Origin: a bacterium
GTDB lineage: Bacteria > Eremiobacterota > Eremiobacteria > Baltobacterales > Baltobacteraceae
Reading direction: 5' to 3'
DNA length: 14,398 bases
Assembly (NCBI GenBank): GCA_021784715.1
Contig: JAJYHP010000009.1
Coordinates: 1 to 14,398 of the forward strand
Both the position numbers and the translations under genes were made by a program. Below are positions 14,058 through 14,398 of this stretch, piece by piece (positions within the stretch are counted from its first letter, which is position 1; each line of letters starts with the position of its first letter). The notes beneath the pieces were generated by a model that worked only from the letters and a program-made list of their open reading frames with translations, had not been told where the DNA came from and searched no databases.

Positions 14058-14398
14058 ATGAAGATCGACGAGATTCGGCATGGTTTCGAGCGACCGTTCT
14101 GGGTCGCCAACATCAGCGAAATTTTCGAACGCCTTTCTTACTACGCCGTCTTCTCCACGCTCGCGCTCTATCTCAACCAGACGCTAGGCTTTTCCAGCGC
14201 GCTCTCGGCAAGCCTTAGCGGCATCTTCGGCGGCGCCGTCTGGGTAATGGCGATCTTCGGTGGAGCACTCGCCGACCGAATCGGTTTCCGCCGCGCGCTC
14301 TCGGCTGCATACTTTATTTTAACCTGCGCCTATTTTATGGTCGGTTCGATCGGCGCACCGTGGCTCGCACCCGTCCGCGCCGTCGTGCCGCTCGGCCT
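14058..14398 (+). CDS. POT-family (proton-dependent oligopeptide) transporter, 5' part
   Basis: The first 113 codons of a major-facilitator membrane protein run off the window edge. The signature ExxERxxYY of the proton-coupled peptide transporter family is present as EISxIFERLSYY-type wording (Glu21-Ile-Phe-Glu24-Arg25-Leu-Ser-Tyr-Tyr). It is followed by helix 1 (about 28-40), helix 2 (about 52-70) and the MFS motif A GGALADRIGFRR (68-79) between helices 2 and 3. These proteins import di- and tripeptides with protons across the inner membrane. The ATG at 14058 gives the expected short N-terminus; GGGAGG at 14032-14037 is rather far upstream (20 bases), so the ribosome site is uncertain. Confidence 0.85.
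   Translation, partial: MKIDEIRHGFERPFWVANISEIFERLSYYAVFSTLALYLNQTLGFSSALSASLSGIFGGAVWVMAIFGGALADRIGFRRALSAAYFILTCAYFMVGSIGAPWLAPVRAVVPLG

Noticed and set aside
13842..14081. A 79-residue minus-strand gene
   Set aside because: It overlaps the start of the transporter gene, has no clear ribosome site or recognisable domain, and competes with an equally good plus-strand reading, so it is not called as a gene.

Overview
The window is a GC-rich bacterial chromosome segment, densely packed on the left and looser on the right. Many genes overlap by 4-20 bases, starts are ATG or GTG, and the set is mostly housekeeping or metabolic: purine synthesis, a tRNA and metal uptake. There are no transposases, integrases, phage genes or CRISPR arrays. 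The right end carries a proline/threonine-linker lipoprotein and a decayed gene with Ig-like and NHL/beta-propeller-like wording. From memory, this style of secreted protein suits poorly cultured soil lineages such as Eremiobacterota (WPS-2) or Acidobacteria. That placement is an inference and is weak.

Region 1-3034 (+): the 3' part of an HMG-CoA-lyase-type gene, a metal-dependent amidohydrolase and a GT4 glycosyltransferase, overlapping in series as one transcription unit. Region 3088-4703 (-): purE and purK, overlapping by ATGA; they carry out the two-step conversion of AIR to CAIR in purine synthesis. Region 4778-7073 (+): a glycoside hydrolase of the GH5 type and a short-chain dehydrogenase with an unusual C-terminal extension, overlapping by 11 bases and transcribed divergently from purE.

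Region 7029-9905 (-): a complete four-gene zinc/manganese-type uptake operon in the order Fur-family regulator, substrate-binding lipoprotein, ATPase with a histidine-rich tail, permease. Every junction overlaps. A perfect 25-bp palindrome sits just upstream of the regulator start and is the likely operator, which implies autoregulation of the whole operon by metal. Its last gene overlaps the end of the dehydrogenase gene tail to tail.

Region 10026-10180 (+): a tRNA-Ala(CGC) gene with a recognisable promoter and an intrinsic terminator. Region 10351-11985 (+): an isochorismatase-like hydrolase lacking the family cysteine, then a four-helix DUF4239 (bestrophin-like) membrane protein.

Region 12008-14015: a bidirectional terminator, a minus-strand pseudogene with three frameshifts and no start codon, a PT-linker lipoprotein with its own strong terminator, and a probable 3' gene fragment. 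The window ends inside a POT-family (proton-coupled peptide transporter) gene.

I did not find a clearly new multi-gene system. The best leads are the metal-uptake operon (operator, His tail, changed metal ligand), the cysteine-less hydrolase, the dehydrogenase extension and the decayed surface-protein gene.
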